From: Heterostelium album PN500
Taxonomy: Eukaryota > Evosea > Eumycetozoa > Acytosteliales > Acytosteliaceae
DNA length: 64,000 nt
Assembly (NCBI RefSeq): GCF_000004825.1
Contig: NW_008805085.1
Location: 558,001 to 622,000, forward strand
Direction of reading: 5' to 3'
A program made the position numbers and the translations under genes. The notes beneath the pieces are model-generated. The model was not told where the DNA came from, made no database searches, and saw only the letters and a program-made list of their open reading frames with translations. Shown one piece after another: positions 1 to 11,477 of the stretch. The stretch's first letter is position 1. Every line of letters starts with the position of its first letter.

Positions 1-26
1 CATATACATTGAATATATAGACAAAA

Positions 27-2137
27 ATGACTGTAAACTATCATAACAATCAAAAGAAATTAATCATCTTATTCAATCGAACAACAACAACAACAATAGG
101 TCAACCATCAATTACATTTTTCAATCTATGAACATGACTGACTTGTATTATTATGACTCATAGAGGATATATAAGAAGAGAAAAAAAAAAGAGTTAGATA
201 GATAGATCATCATTAAAATAACAAAATGATGATGAATTATTTAGACACAGGAATTTGTATCATATATCAATTAAAGAAAGAAAAACGAACGAATGAATGC
301 ATTTGAATAATTTATAGATTTGATTTAGTTTGGTGGAATGTTGAATTAATTTGGTTGATCTATATATATATATAATTGCAAAAGATGAATGATGATAATA
401 TATATATTAAAAAGAAGACAAGAATAACTAATATAATTTTTATTTAACAATTATTATAGAGTCAATTACAACCAGTTCCAATTTATCAAGAGAATGCTTC
501 AGAGGAGAGAGGTGAAGTTGCACGTCTCTCATCTTTTGTCGGTGCCATTGCACTGACTGATTTGGTAAAGACAACACTCGGACCAAAAGGTATGGATAAG
601 ATCTTGGCCTCTATGAGCAATCCCAACGAGATTACAGTGACCAACGATGGTGCTACCATCCTCACAAAGATCTATATCGACAATCCAGCTGCCAAGATCT
701 TGGTAGACATCTCACGTACACAAGACGACGAAGTCGGTGACGGTACCACCTCTGTTTGCGTATTGGCAGGTGAACTCCTCAGAGAAGGTGAGCGTTTAGT
801 CGCACAAAAAGTACATCCACAAACAATCATCAACGGTTGGCGTTTAGCTTTGGATACCGCACGTTCAACCCTCGTCGCATCAGCAATCGATCATTCATCA
901 GACAAAGGTAAACATACACAGCAAAGTGCAATAACAATTTAGTGGTACAAAATGATTAACAATCTCCTTAAAATCAAATAATCACACAGATAAATTCAGA
1001 CAAGATTTAATCAATATAGCAAAAACAACATTGAGCTCAAAGATTTTACATACAGAGAAGGAACATTTTGCAACGATCGTTGTGGATGCCATTCTTAGAT
1101 TGAAGGGTAATAATAATTTAGAGAATATTCATATCATTAAGAAGTCGGGTGGATCGTTGCGTGACTCCTACCTCGAGGATGGTTTCATCTTGGAGAAGCG
1201 TATCGGTGTCGGTTGTCCAAAGCGTATGGAGAATGCAAAGATTTTGATTGCCAACACTGCAATGGACACCGATAAGATTAAGATTTTCGGTGGAAAGGTC
1301 GTTGTCGAGTCGATGAACGAGTTGTCGAAGCTCGAGGATGCCGAAAAGACAAAGATGCTCGAGAAGTGCAAGAAGATCGTCGACCACGGAATCAACTGTT
1401 TCATCAATCGTCAGTTGATCTACAACTTGCCAGAGCAATACTTTGCCGAGCACGGAGTCTTGTCGATTGAGCACGCCGACTTTGAGGGTGTCGAGCGTCT
1501 CGCCTTGGTCACCGGTGCCGAAATCGTGTCGACCTTTGACCATCCAGAGCTCGTCAAGATCGGTACTTGCAAGTTGATCGAGGAGGTCATCATCGGTGAG
1601 GACAAGGTCATCAAGTTCTCCGGACTTCCAGACAGCCAAGCCTGCACTATCGTGTTGCGTGGTGCCACCTCACACATGTTGGAGGAGGCAGAACGTTCGA
1701 TCCACGACGCTCTCTGCGTCTTGTCGGTGACTGTCGGTGAGACACGTACCGTTTTGGGTGGTGGTTGTGTCGAGATGGAAATGGCCCAGGCCGTCGACAA
1801 GCTCGCTGCCAACACTCCAGGAAAGAAGGCATTGGCTATCGAGTCATTCGCCAAGGCACTCCGTCAAATCCCAACTATCATTGCCAACAATGCCGGTTAC
1901 GACAGCTCAGAGCTCGTCGCTCAACTCAAGGCTGCCCACTACCAAGGTAAATCGCAAATGGGTCTCAACATGAAGGAAGGATGTATAGGAAATATTGTAG
2001 ATTTGGGAATTATCGAATCATTCAAAGTTAAACAACAAGTACTCGTATCTGCACACGAAGCCGCTGAAATGATCATGAGAGTCGACGACATTTTGAGAGC
2101 CGCCCCAAGAAAGAGAGAACCAATGGGACGTCATTAA
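27..2137 (+). CDS. cct2: T-complex protein 1 subunit beta (CCT2), group II chaperonin
   Basis: Subunit of the cytosolic CCT/TRiC ring complex, which folds actin and tubulin using ATP. Proposed join: 27..32, 460..907, 990..2137, giving 533 residues, the usual CCT-beta length. Exon 1 is only ATG-ACT in a strong AAAAATG context, followed by a GTAAAC donor. The frame reopens right after TTATTATAG at 459 with [19 protein letters not shown]. Seen: [10 protein letters not shown] and GDGTTSV (nucleotide-binding region), [13 protein letters not shown] and [17 protein letters not shown], which are characteristic of the beta subunit, and the [10 protein letters not shown] motif. The phase-1 join at 907/990 restores the family sequence [18 protein letters not shown]. 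The 6-nt first exon and its 427-nt intron are the least certain part; the rest is very secure. Confidence 0.95.
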
Positions 2138-3644
2138 ATGATTATATCAAATCAAAAAATAAAATAAAAAAAAAAAAAAAAAACATTACACCAAATTAAT
2201 CGATGCCAATTACCACAAGCTTAACTTCACAATACCTAATTCTATCTCCCAAGGAATCAATGCCAATTGCTCTGCAATAACTCGTAAATATAAATCCGAT
2301 TGGAATCTAAATCCTTTCAACTACGTGCCACCACTTTATACTGTTGATCATCAACACTCAACTACTGTTAGATCTATTCTATCCTAATACTATGCAACTT
2401 ATTAATTAATTATAACTATAAACAATAATAATAATAATAATAATAATATTTTATTGGCTATTTCTCACGGTCTGTGTGATAAATATTTAATATAAAAAAC
2501 GAACTAGCAGGTTTATATCAATACCTGCAATTTGTTGACTGATCATGAGTCAAGGACAAGGAAGATGAACATAGATTTTATCCAAGAATTGAAATCACTA
2601 AGACATCTTCTTACAATGAACTCTCTGATGACTTGAAGAATACCCTCTCTATTTCCTAGTACTTTGAGAGACAAGAGGAACTTTGGTCTCAAATTGGATT
2701 ACAAAGATTACCAAGATTACCTTTAATTAAAGGATGTACAAGTTTAAAAAAGGTTAAACAAACAATATTTATAAACTATTTGAGAATCATTTACTAATTG
2801 TTTATTATTTAAAGATATGTTGGTTTGGGCGAGCATTTTGGGAAAAAATAAGTGATTTTTTTTTTGGAAGTTTTTTTATTGTTTATTTGTTACTATCACA
2901 TAATCTCTTTTACAGATTTTAATTTGATACACAAATAGATCCCAGAATTGTATAAGTTTTTATTTCTTTTCTACATTGCAAATGATATCTATAATGGTAT
3001 TTCGACAGTTCGTCAACTTGATACTCATCGTATCTGTACCCAAGTCTGTCTACTAGATCGGCCACGATTCATCCTTTTGGTTGGGGTAAAGTACAATGTT
3101 CAGCTTCTTTCTGATTAGATCAACAAATTGCTTTTTGGCTCCTCTGTTGGCCGACTTTGCTTGTTGGCCTTCTTAACTTCCTTGGCCTTCATCAACACAT
3201 TTTCATATTCGCTCTCCAATGCCAGATTTGCCAAAATAGACTCTCAGTTCGTATACTTGACTGTTAATAAAGAATAGTTATTGTGGAAGAAAAAAGGTGC
3301 GATTTTTATTTTTTTTCAATTGTTGGATTTATTTTAATTAAATAATATGGGTTAACCATGGTGGAAAAACAAAAAATGATTTATTCTCTTGAGAAACAGA
3401 AAAAAAGTTAATCAAATTGGTAATCTTTTTCTGCAATATTTAGTCCTACTGCACCTAAAATACTTACCCAAAAGCCTATTGCGTATGTTTTTACCATTTT
3501 ATATTAATTATATAGATGTGATTGCCCATCTAAGTGCATATCTAATGTCATTCTATTGTGGACTAAAATTTTTCATACCGAATCAACCAAAGCTATTGGA
3601 TAGAGTATCAGGTAAATATCTACACTCTCGCATTTACTGGAGAT
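2138..3644. other. Intergenic stretch with decayed coding DNA
   Basis: After a poly-A tract (2168-2183) there is an open, coding-like stretch at about 2191-2388 (plus strand; readable pieces INANCSAITRKYKSDWNLN and NYVPPLYTVDHQHSTTV) that I could not assign. It is followed by a DPE2-like relic annotated separately. At about 2940-3250 the minus strand shows short coding-like pieces (for example SEYENVLMKAKEVKKANKQS) broken by stops, probably another relic. At 3389-3670 a plus-strand open frame encodes a hydrophobic 93-residue peptide of unknown meaning, overlapping the 3' end of the next gene. No intact gene is seen. Confidence 0.4.
2553..2853 (+). pseudogene. Relic of a DPE2-type 4-alpha-glucanotransferase (disproportionating amylomaltase)
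   Basis: The plus strand reads HRFYPRIEITKTSSYNEL, then a stop at 2657-2659, then YFERQEELWSQIGLQRLPRL. After what looks like a former intron (about 2751-2814) it continues DMLVWASILG. This follows the order of conserved blocks in plant/amoebozoan DPE2 as I remember it: FYPRF..TSSFNDL, YYFHRQE.LW.Q..L..LP.L, then the DML-CGEDLG active-site segment. Only about 100 codons of a protein of roughly 900 residues remain, and the conserved CGEDLG has become WASILG, so the copy is dead. Intact DPE2 makes or rearranges maltose and glycogen-derived glucans in the cytosol. A functional copy presumably exists elsewhere in the genome (inference). The unassigned open stretch just upstream (2191-2388) could belong to the same former gene. 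Confidence 0.7.
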
Positions 3645-6455
3645 TCAAAGGAACTGGTCAAAGATTGTGAAATATTGATGATCAAGACCATTTGGTTGAC
3701 GATTGATCAGAATATGGTTGATGCCTTTTGTGAAATTAGGAAGTTTCTCGGACTTCTGTTGTTTCCTCTTCCTCACCTCCTTTTGATCCTTTTCTTGTTC
3801 AATATCTTCCTCTTCTTCTTGCCCTTGATTCTCATCGGTCTCCATGTTATCTTCCATTGGTGTTTGAGTTTCGTCTTCCCAACCGGTGGAGGAAAGGAAT
3901 TTCTTCATCGTAGTCGGAGTGAGGCATTTGTTGGGATGTAGAACGGAAACATATTTCTTTTGGTCGATATCCAATATTGAAGCAAGTTTGACTTCACGAC
4001 AATTGTACAGTTCTCGATCCTTGATGGTATCGTTGGAATTTGTGAATTTCATAGAGTTGAAAAGATATTGGACTGTGTCCAGATCTGAAGATCGTACAGA
4101 AACGTCGACAAGTCCACCTGGAGCATTGAGAACAAGAGAGAAATTGTCCATTGATCTTGTTGATTCCGGTTCATGGCGAGGTGCCTCGATATAGGTCGTG
4201 TTGTTACTAACATGGAATGTAGTACCTCGGAGTCGATTGGGATAGTAGCTTGCATCTATGCCAAAAAGTTCTTGGAGAGTGATTGGTTGGGGAGAAAGAG
4301 TCTTGGAATTGAGAGAGTGATATGGTGTCTTGATAAAATGGAATGCTGTCATCCTTGCGACGAGATAGTGACCTGCGAGTTTTTCAAACTGAGCAAATGA
4401 GTAATCTCCGTCTTGGACAATATTGAGAGCAAGCTTCAGATGATGGTACATGGTTGGAACGTGGTTTGGATAGAAATTATGTGGCTGATAATCGATATAG
4501 TTGTAAATGAAGTAGAGTGGAAGCTTGACAACATTCTCAGGGCCGAGAGACAGTAGACCATTGCTCTGTAGTTGTTCTAAGGTATATGAAGAGTCACCTG
4601 ATTGTAATCTGGTGCCTTCAGCGTTACTGACTCCACATATCGAATAGGCAATGATTGATGGATAGAAGTTTTTATTGATTGTGCCATAGTCGTATTGAAA
4701 GGAGGTTTTGCATTGTGCAAGGATCTCGCTTGTTTTGTTGTTCAGATTGAAGCTTTCTTTCTTGATATGCCTAATCATGATATCCAATGGTCGTGGCCAT
4801 CCTCCTGTGAATTCGAGGGCTCTCATGATGTCTCTGGTTTGGAATTTGGGTTCAAGAGAGTTAATGATGCTCTTCAGGGCTCCAGAGGAGAGAAATTGTA
4901 GTGAGAGCGGTATGTAGCCATGAGATGATTCCTCGTGAATGATCTCGGAGATTTCGCCAATGTGTATACCAGCCAGAGAGATATTGAAAAAGAATGATGA
5001 GAATGACGAAACATGGAGAGTTGCTAGCTCCTCTCGAATGATTGCTTTGAGCTTGGATCTTCTCATTTCTAGATCCGAATCTGATGTAAGAGTTCTTTGA
5101 AACTCATCAATGCCAAAGTTGACCAATATTACATCATTCTCTGCAATGGGAGTCTCCAAACTGTCATTGAAAGTTTGATCTTCTTGTTGTTTCCAAAGCC
5201 TTATACAACGGAAGCAGAGCTCGGTAGTTATCTTTTCGTGAATAAATGATTCTAAGAGGTCGTTGACAAAACCATCGAATGACGTAATGTTGGAGCCATC
5301 GACAAAGTATCTGAAGAGGATTCGAGTGCACAAACTGAGTCTTGCTGAGGATTCCACGATGCTATTGGGTTTGTACGGTGTTTTGCTGCCGAAAGAAATG
5401 TTGATATTGATCTGGCGTGTAGGTAGCTTGGATGACTTTCTTGTATAATCGCCAATGCTCTCAAGGATACGTGTCTTGCCAATGCCTGGAGCACCATAGA
5501 TGACGTTGAATGGATGATTATTCTTGTTTCCATCTCCGAGGAATGCGATTCGAGTGAGCACATTGCCAATGATCTTATTGAGTTCGTTGTCTCTTCCTTC
5601 CAATGGCAAGGAGTGAGAGGTAAAGGGTGGCGGCTCACGGGGATTGCCATATCTCCTGATCAGCCATGAAAGTACAAGCTCAGCTGTTGGTACCACTAAA
5701 AAAAGAAAAAAAGTAAACGAATGCAGAGGAAATATGCCGTATGTAAAGAGTTGAATAGAAGGATAGTGACAAAGATAAAAGAAATGAGAATGAGAATATA
5801 TATATATATATAATAATGTGTTAGCAATATATTGAAAGAGGTTAGGGAATATAAGCTAAAAGGATAATATTTCAAATAAATTGTTTAAACTTACGTATTT
5901 GTTGACCTGCAATGAACAAGGAAGGTAGAAAAAGAAGTTATAGAGAGTTCGGAAGGATGTTTAGGTTTGATGGGTAATAGTGTTTTGTTGATGTAGATGT
6001 ATGTGTGTATGTAGGAAACGATTGAAGTAATATGATTGGTAGGGTAATGAGCGGTGTGAGAGGCGAGAAGAAAGAGAAGGAGAAGAAGAAAGTGTAAATA
6101 TAGTACAAGACAAGATAACAAAAGGGAGAAGGAGAATATGAGGAGTGGGCTGGTTAGTATCATAGGTGGTTGGTTTGTAGACTTGAAGGTAGATGTACTT
6201 ACCTTGCTGTGGTTGAGTGGTGGCGACATAGATTCGCTGAAGATTCCTATCGACTGGAGTCTCAACATCAAGTTGAATGGTCTTGGCTGCATCAGAGAAC
6301 AAATCGATAGAACCGTAACCTACAGAGAGTTGTTTGGAACCTCTGATGACAGGGATGAGACGATTATAGTTGGCGGTGTTCTCGAAGGTGAGTTTGTCTT
6401 TCTTGTTACTAAACTCTACCCAACAAGTGAACGGTGGGTGTTGTTGTTGCGACAT
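3645..6455 (-). CDS. P-loop NTPase with small N-terminal head domain (Crinkler/RHS-like architecture suspected)
   Basis: Proposed join on the minus strand: 6455..6203, 5906..5895, 5695..3645 (771 residues, phases 1, 1, then stop). Exon 1 encodes an 84-residue beta-rich head. A 12-nt micro-exon (flanked by TTGCAG and GTAAGT) links it to the main exon. The NTPase begins with LVPTAELVLSWLIRRYG and an EGRDNEL block, then Walker A GAPGIGKT at about residues 156-163 and a Walker B-like FGIDEFQ ending at about residue 288. A large helical region follows, then an acidic and Lys-rich tail (EEEEDIEQEKDQKE) that may hold a nuclear localisation signal. A short head plus P-loop domain is the layout described for eukaryotic CR (Crinkler-RHS) proteins, but no LxLFLAK motif or recognisable nuclease domain is visible. 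The assignment is a guess; the NTPase call is firm. The gene looks whole. Confidence 0.75.
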
Positions 6456-8837
6456 TATGAAAGCAGCAAAGAATAATATATAGATGGATAAAGTAAAGGA
6501 GAATGAATCGAAAGAAATAAATAGCTACTGATAAGGATGAGAGTGTATGAGTAACAATGAAAGATGAAAAGATAGTATATGTTGTGATAGAAAGTGATAA
6601 TGATGTAGTTTGAGTATTGAAGATGAAGAAATAGTAATTGTGTGAGCTGAATAGAAATAAAATGAAATGAAGTGAATCTATAAAAACTCAAAATAAACAA
6701 GTAATAAATATTTAGGGTGGTTATTCAAGAACAAAATGATATTTTTAATTTTGTGAATTTTTTTAAATGAAGTCAATTAATTCACCTTCAGATAATTGTT
6801 CTGTGAAACATTTTTTTTAGTTTGAATAAGATGTAATGATCCTCCTCTACCATATCGTAGTGGTTAAGATGATTCCTTGTCCATAGTAAGATTCCAAGAT
6901 AACATATAACACATCTATCGAAATTAATTTTACATAATGCATGTAAAACCTTGGGGGATACCTGGGACTACTTTTATGGAATCATTTATTACTACTAACG
7001 TTAGTAAAGGCACTACTACTATTCAGAGAGTGCAGTAGTCAACATAACACCTGCTAATCTCCATTAGATACTTATATTCTTTGATATCTCACTCTCAATC
7101 GTATTATCTTTAGCATCTCATGTACCTCACTGTTTGATATCATTGCATAGGTATATCCCTGTAATCTCATCCTTTCTTGGTTGCAACATGTTCAATGACA
7201 TTGCATACACCTCCAAATCCAACAATTACAAACCTATCAATTCCTTTATTATCAATAATCATGTTCAACTTGTCAATCCATTCATCAGGAGTCTCTTCCT
7301 TTCTCTTCTTCAATGGCAGTTCTTTTTTCAACCATGACAGGTCATGATAATACTGGATGATACGCTTCTCTTGTTCTCTTCTTCTATCTGATCTTCATTC
7401 GCCTGGTCATCATCAACCATGTCAAGGTTATCATCTTCAACCATGGAATCATCATCATCAGATGACATGTATGGATGATTATCACTGGCGTCTGGATCAC
7501 ATGTATTGGTGACAACAGGTTTTGACAATGTAATCACTTAAATGTCATCAACTTCAACAGGTATGTCATCAATAACATACTCAACCCGGTTTACCAACAT
7601 GTCATGGTCTGCTACTTGCTTTGTTGTCGATGACCTGTTCCCAACATAGGTTGTTATCCATGTTCTTGACATGCCTGGTACATCTATTTCCTTTGCTCTT
7701 TCCACGTTTAAACACTTGTTGGCATACATTTGCCATGCTTTCACTCTCTCTTTTTAACAACAGGAAATAGCAATGCACTTACAACATAAAGTTAAAAAAT
7801 TTATCATATGATTTGTCTCTTTTATTAGTCAATATAATATTTTATTTTTTTAATAATAAGAATATTAGTGATCAGTGTTGATAAATGAATCGATATAAAT
7901 AAATAGATTTCTTTTAATAATTAATTTTGTTTAGATTTTTTTTTCTGTTAATTACCGCCTTTTGAGACCAGAATTCAACCAATCTTTAAATGTGGTTGTC
8001 AAAAAATAGTATCGAAAAAAGATGAAAAAATCTAAAAACTAAAAAAAACCAGATATTTTTAATCGTCATCTAATCAACTGACATTTTTGCAAAAAAAGAA
8101 AAAAAAAAAAGTAAATAATCTTGATTAGATGTGGGGCAGTTGATTTTCGAAACTTTTAAAAAAAAAATCAAAATATTTGCCCCAGCAAAGCATGTTGGGA
8201 ACCATCCAAAAATGTTCCCTCTCCAAGTTGTTGTCATGTTGTTTTTGCTCCTTGAAGATGGGTCAACATCACATTATGCAAGGATAACAACAACAATATT
8301 AAACAAAAAAAAAAAAAAAATCAAACAACAAAAACAAAAATATTATTATACATCTTATACCAAATTGTGTACCGTTTTTTTTTTCTCTTTAATGATCTTT
8401 GTTGTGACATGAACCGAAATAACTTGTTGTTTTGTTAAATGTATAAACAATTTCATACTGACTAGCACTTGACCACCTTTATTTTTTTCAAATCACCCAT
8501 CCACAAAAACCACAATTATCTTTGGAGCCCGGAACAACCAACTACTCTTCTATTAGATTTCTACAGACTACACTTTTTTTAGCCATCATAAATCCCCCAC
8601 CACCAATAATCTGCGATTCTTTTCTTTTCTTTTCTTTCCATTCATTTATTATTATCATTAATCATTCACAAATAGATATTCAAAGTATTTATTTACTTTT
8701 CTATATATATATATATCTATAAATAAAATTTAAAATAATATTTTCTTGTATAATAGTAGTAGTAAATTATTATATATATTTTTATTTTATTTTGGTTAAT
8801 AGTTAATAATTAATAAGTAAGCTAGATAGATATAATA
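6456..8837. other. Intergenic spacer, A/T-rich, with one degraded coding stretch
   Basis: About 6456-6700 is the upstream region of the minus-strand NTPase gene. A degraded minus-strand coding relic lies at 7174-7744 (own entry). About 8420-8837 is the probable promoter of the GrlE-like receptor gene, with T-rich runs and (TA)n tracts at 8702-8717. An open frame at 8131-8412 is mostly poly-Lys from A runs and is not convincing. No tRNA that folds properly was found. Confidence 0.5.
7174..7744 (-). pseudogene. Degraded coding sequence of unknown family
   Basis: One minus-strand frame stays readable for roughly 190 codons but is interrupted, so it is a relic rather than a gene. Readable pieces include WQMYANKCLNVERAKEIDVP, an acidic stretch (SSDDDDSMVEDDNLDMVDDD) and, farther on, DEWIDKLNMIIDNKGIDRF followed by VIVGFGGVCNVIEH. 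Base composition is richer in G+C than the surrounding spacer, which supports former coding use. I do not recognise the family. It could be a decayed host gene or part of an old mobile element. No flanking terminal repeats were noticed. Confidence 0.4.
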
Positions 8838-11477
8838 ATGATAAATAACTCGTATACGAGTTGTCTTAGACAACTGATAGTGTTGGCACTATCAATCACT
8901 GTAATATATAGTACAATCGCCAACGCCCAAACCGAACAAGAATATTTCGATAACATCGATAGGATGTTGAGTTGTAACTCATCGCAGCCAGCCTCAGAAC
9001 AGATCCGTATCGGTATGATCATGCCACAAGGTGATCCAGAGTACTATCAATACAGATACACTTCGAATCTCATGATGATTCAATATCTCAGTATTTTCCA
9101 AGGATTCGGAAAGACCCTCTGTAGAATCGATATCCCAGAGTACGACCAATTGGTTCTCGACTCTTTCGATTTGGCAAACGGTGTCGCCGGAAAGTACGAT
9201 AAGGTTCACGCCGTCATTGGTCCAGCCTATTCATCGTCTGGTACCACAGCCAGTTTGATTTTGGGTGCCTATGGTGTTCCAAACATTGGATTCTTTGCAT
9301 CTGCAGCCGCTCTTTCCAATTCCGGTACCTACCCGGCATACAATCGTGTTTTCCCATCGGACGACTATCAGGTCAAGGCCATTTTGGAGTTGGTTAAGCA
9401 CTACGGATGGACTCGTATTTCCTGTGTGCACACTCGTGAGGACTATGGAAATGGTGGTGCCACTATTCTCTCACAAAGAGCTGCTCTCCAGGGAATTACC
9501 GTTGACACCATTCAGGCTGTCGAGCCAATTGGTTCTACCTCTCCATCTGAAGCCGACTACGATATGATCTTCAACAACTTGGAGGATGCTCGTGCCAGAA
9601 TCATCGTTACCTACGCTATTTTCCCACAGGATTGCATTGGACTTTGGAATCACTCTCTGAGACACAACTACTTGGAAAAAGGTATTCTCTGGATTGTAAC
9701 TGACGGTTGCGCAGAGATGGTTGATGTCAACCCAGACTACCAAGGTATCATCTCATTCTTCCCCAACTACAATAGCAACGGATATGCCAATCTCGTTAAG
9801 AATGTCACCAGCTACAAGCTGTTGCTCCAAGACAGCTTACAAAGCGAAGTCGGAAAGATCTTCTATAAGGGTGCAGCATTCTCATCGGACGCAACCGAGG
9901 CATTGATGATTGCATTTAAGAACATCCTTACAACCAATAGAAATGCCGATCTTCTCGATAGAGCTATGGTACTCGAGCAACTTAGATCGGTTTCATTCCA
10001 AGGTTACTCTGGTCCCGTCGAACTCGACGCCAATACAGGTGACCGTAAGAACCCAGTCTTTGTTATCTCCAACTACATCAAGAACAATGGAACCTATTCG
10101 TTTGTAAATGTTGCTTCAGTCGCACTTCAAGATGAAGAGAGTGTCGTTACATTTAAGCGTCCAATTGAATTCATGGGTGGTACTTTCGACCCACCTTCAG
10201 ATCGTATGTATATTTTTAACAAACCAATTAACACAAATCTATTTACATATCAACTAACAATATAATAATAATAATAATATAGACAAGGTTGTTAAATTCT
10301 CAGTTCCATTAAACTCTGCACTCGGTGCAGTAACAGGTGTTTGTATTATTTTAGTTTTATTCATTGGTATCACAATCGTTATTCAATGGAGAAAGTTCAG
10401 ATATTCATCACCACTTTTCTGTTGTTTGATTATTCTTGGTGTAAGTTTGCTTATAAATTCAAACAAAGAAACAATAACTAGTTTACTAATCTAGATTTAT
10501 CAATTTTTATCTTCTTTTATCTTTTTTTCTTCCTTCTTTTCCAGTCATTATTTGGATTTATTTCCATTTTAACATTGTTACCAGAACCAAATGATGCACT
10601 TTGTACATCATTCCCATGGTTACTTGGTTATGGTTATGTCATTATGTTTGGTACATTGTTCACAAAGACATGGAGAACATGGCGTTTATTCGCAAATGCC
10701 AGAAAGTTCAAGATCATCAAGATTTCAAACAAGATGATTTTCTCTGTTGTAGGTGCATTCCTCTTGATTGAAAGTGCATTCCTCGTCATCTGGACCATCG
10801 TAGATCGTCCCAAGGTCAGTGCTGAACCAATCTACCGTAACGGTGAGGCACAGAACCAATGTGTAACCGACTCTCTCGCCTGGTGGTATGTATTCTGTCT
10901 CTCCAAGGTGTTCTACGTCATCGTCGGTGTCTTCCTCGCCTACAAGACACGTGACGTCGTCGACTCTTTGAACGAATCGAAACCAATCTCTATGGCACTC
11001 TACAACATGGTGTTCGTCATGTTGGTCGCCATTCCAATCGGTTTCCTTCTCACCGACTACCCAACTGCAGTCATCGTAATCGAAGTCGTTGCCATCCTCT
11101 TGGCATTCACTGCAACCGTTGGTTTGCTCTTCTTGCCAAAGGTCTGGTTGATTGTCAGTGGTCAACAAAAGTCGATCGATACACGCGATAGCTCAAGCAA
11201 CAGCTACCACTCTGAGATGCAAACACGTCCATCTCACAGCAGCAGCGGAAACAACAACAGTAACAACAACAACAACAGCAGCAGCAACGGCACCAAACAA
11301 TCTTCGATGCGTGTGCGTGACAGCGACAAGATCCAGAACGAGATTACTGCATCTAACAATTCTAGCAGCGGAAACAATGCAGGTTCTGTTGGATTCGTAT
11401 ACACCGGTGGTGATCCTCTACCAAAAACAACTTCACTAGAAGCATCAACAACCCCACTCACAAACAATGATGTATAA
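8838..11477 (+). CDS. grlE: Class C GPCR, metabotropic glutamate/GABA-B receptor-like (GrlE-like)
   Basis: Plasma-membrane receptor for amino-acid ligands. Proposed join: 8838..10203, 10283..10440, 10545..11477 (818 residues, close to the roughly 816 I remember for D. discoideum GrlE). A signal peptide (LIVLALSITVIYSTIANA) ends near residue 30. Residues about 50-440 form an ANF/periplasmic-binding-like bilobed ligand domain (IGPAYSSSGTTASLILGAYG; HYGWTRISCVHTREDYGNGG), unlike the BMP-type domain of most Grl proteins. This is why GrlE is preferred. TM1 (about residues 468-492) precedes WRKFRYSSPLFCCLIILGS, and the 7-TM bundle ends near residue 705. The C-tail is rich in Ser/Asn with a poly-Asn run, typical of dictyostelids. 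In the family, GrlE has been linked to GABA/glutamate signalling in development. The paralogue assignment is less certain than the receptor class. Confidence 0.88.

Noticed and set aside
1118-1973. Several long open frames on both strands inside cct2
   Set aside because: Shadows of the C/G-rich coding frame; no family similarity and the chaperonin frame explains the region.
6842-6915. tRNA-Asp-like start (TCCTCTACC...GTAGTGGTTAAGATG with a TTGTCCA loop)
   Set aside because: The anticodon and T stems do not pair and no box B follows, so it is at best a decayed tRNA and probably chance.
8131-8412. 93-codon plus-strand open frame before the receptor gene
   Set aside because: Its second half is poly-Lys from A runs, and no homology or splice signals support it.
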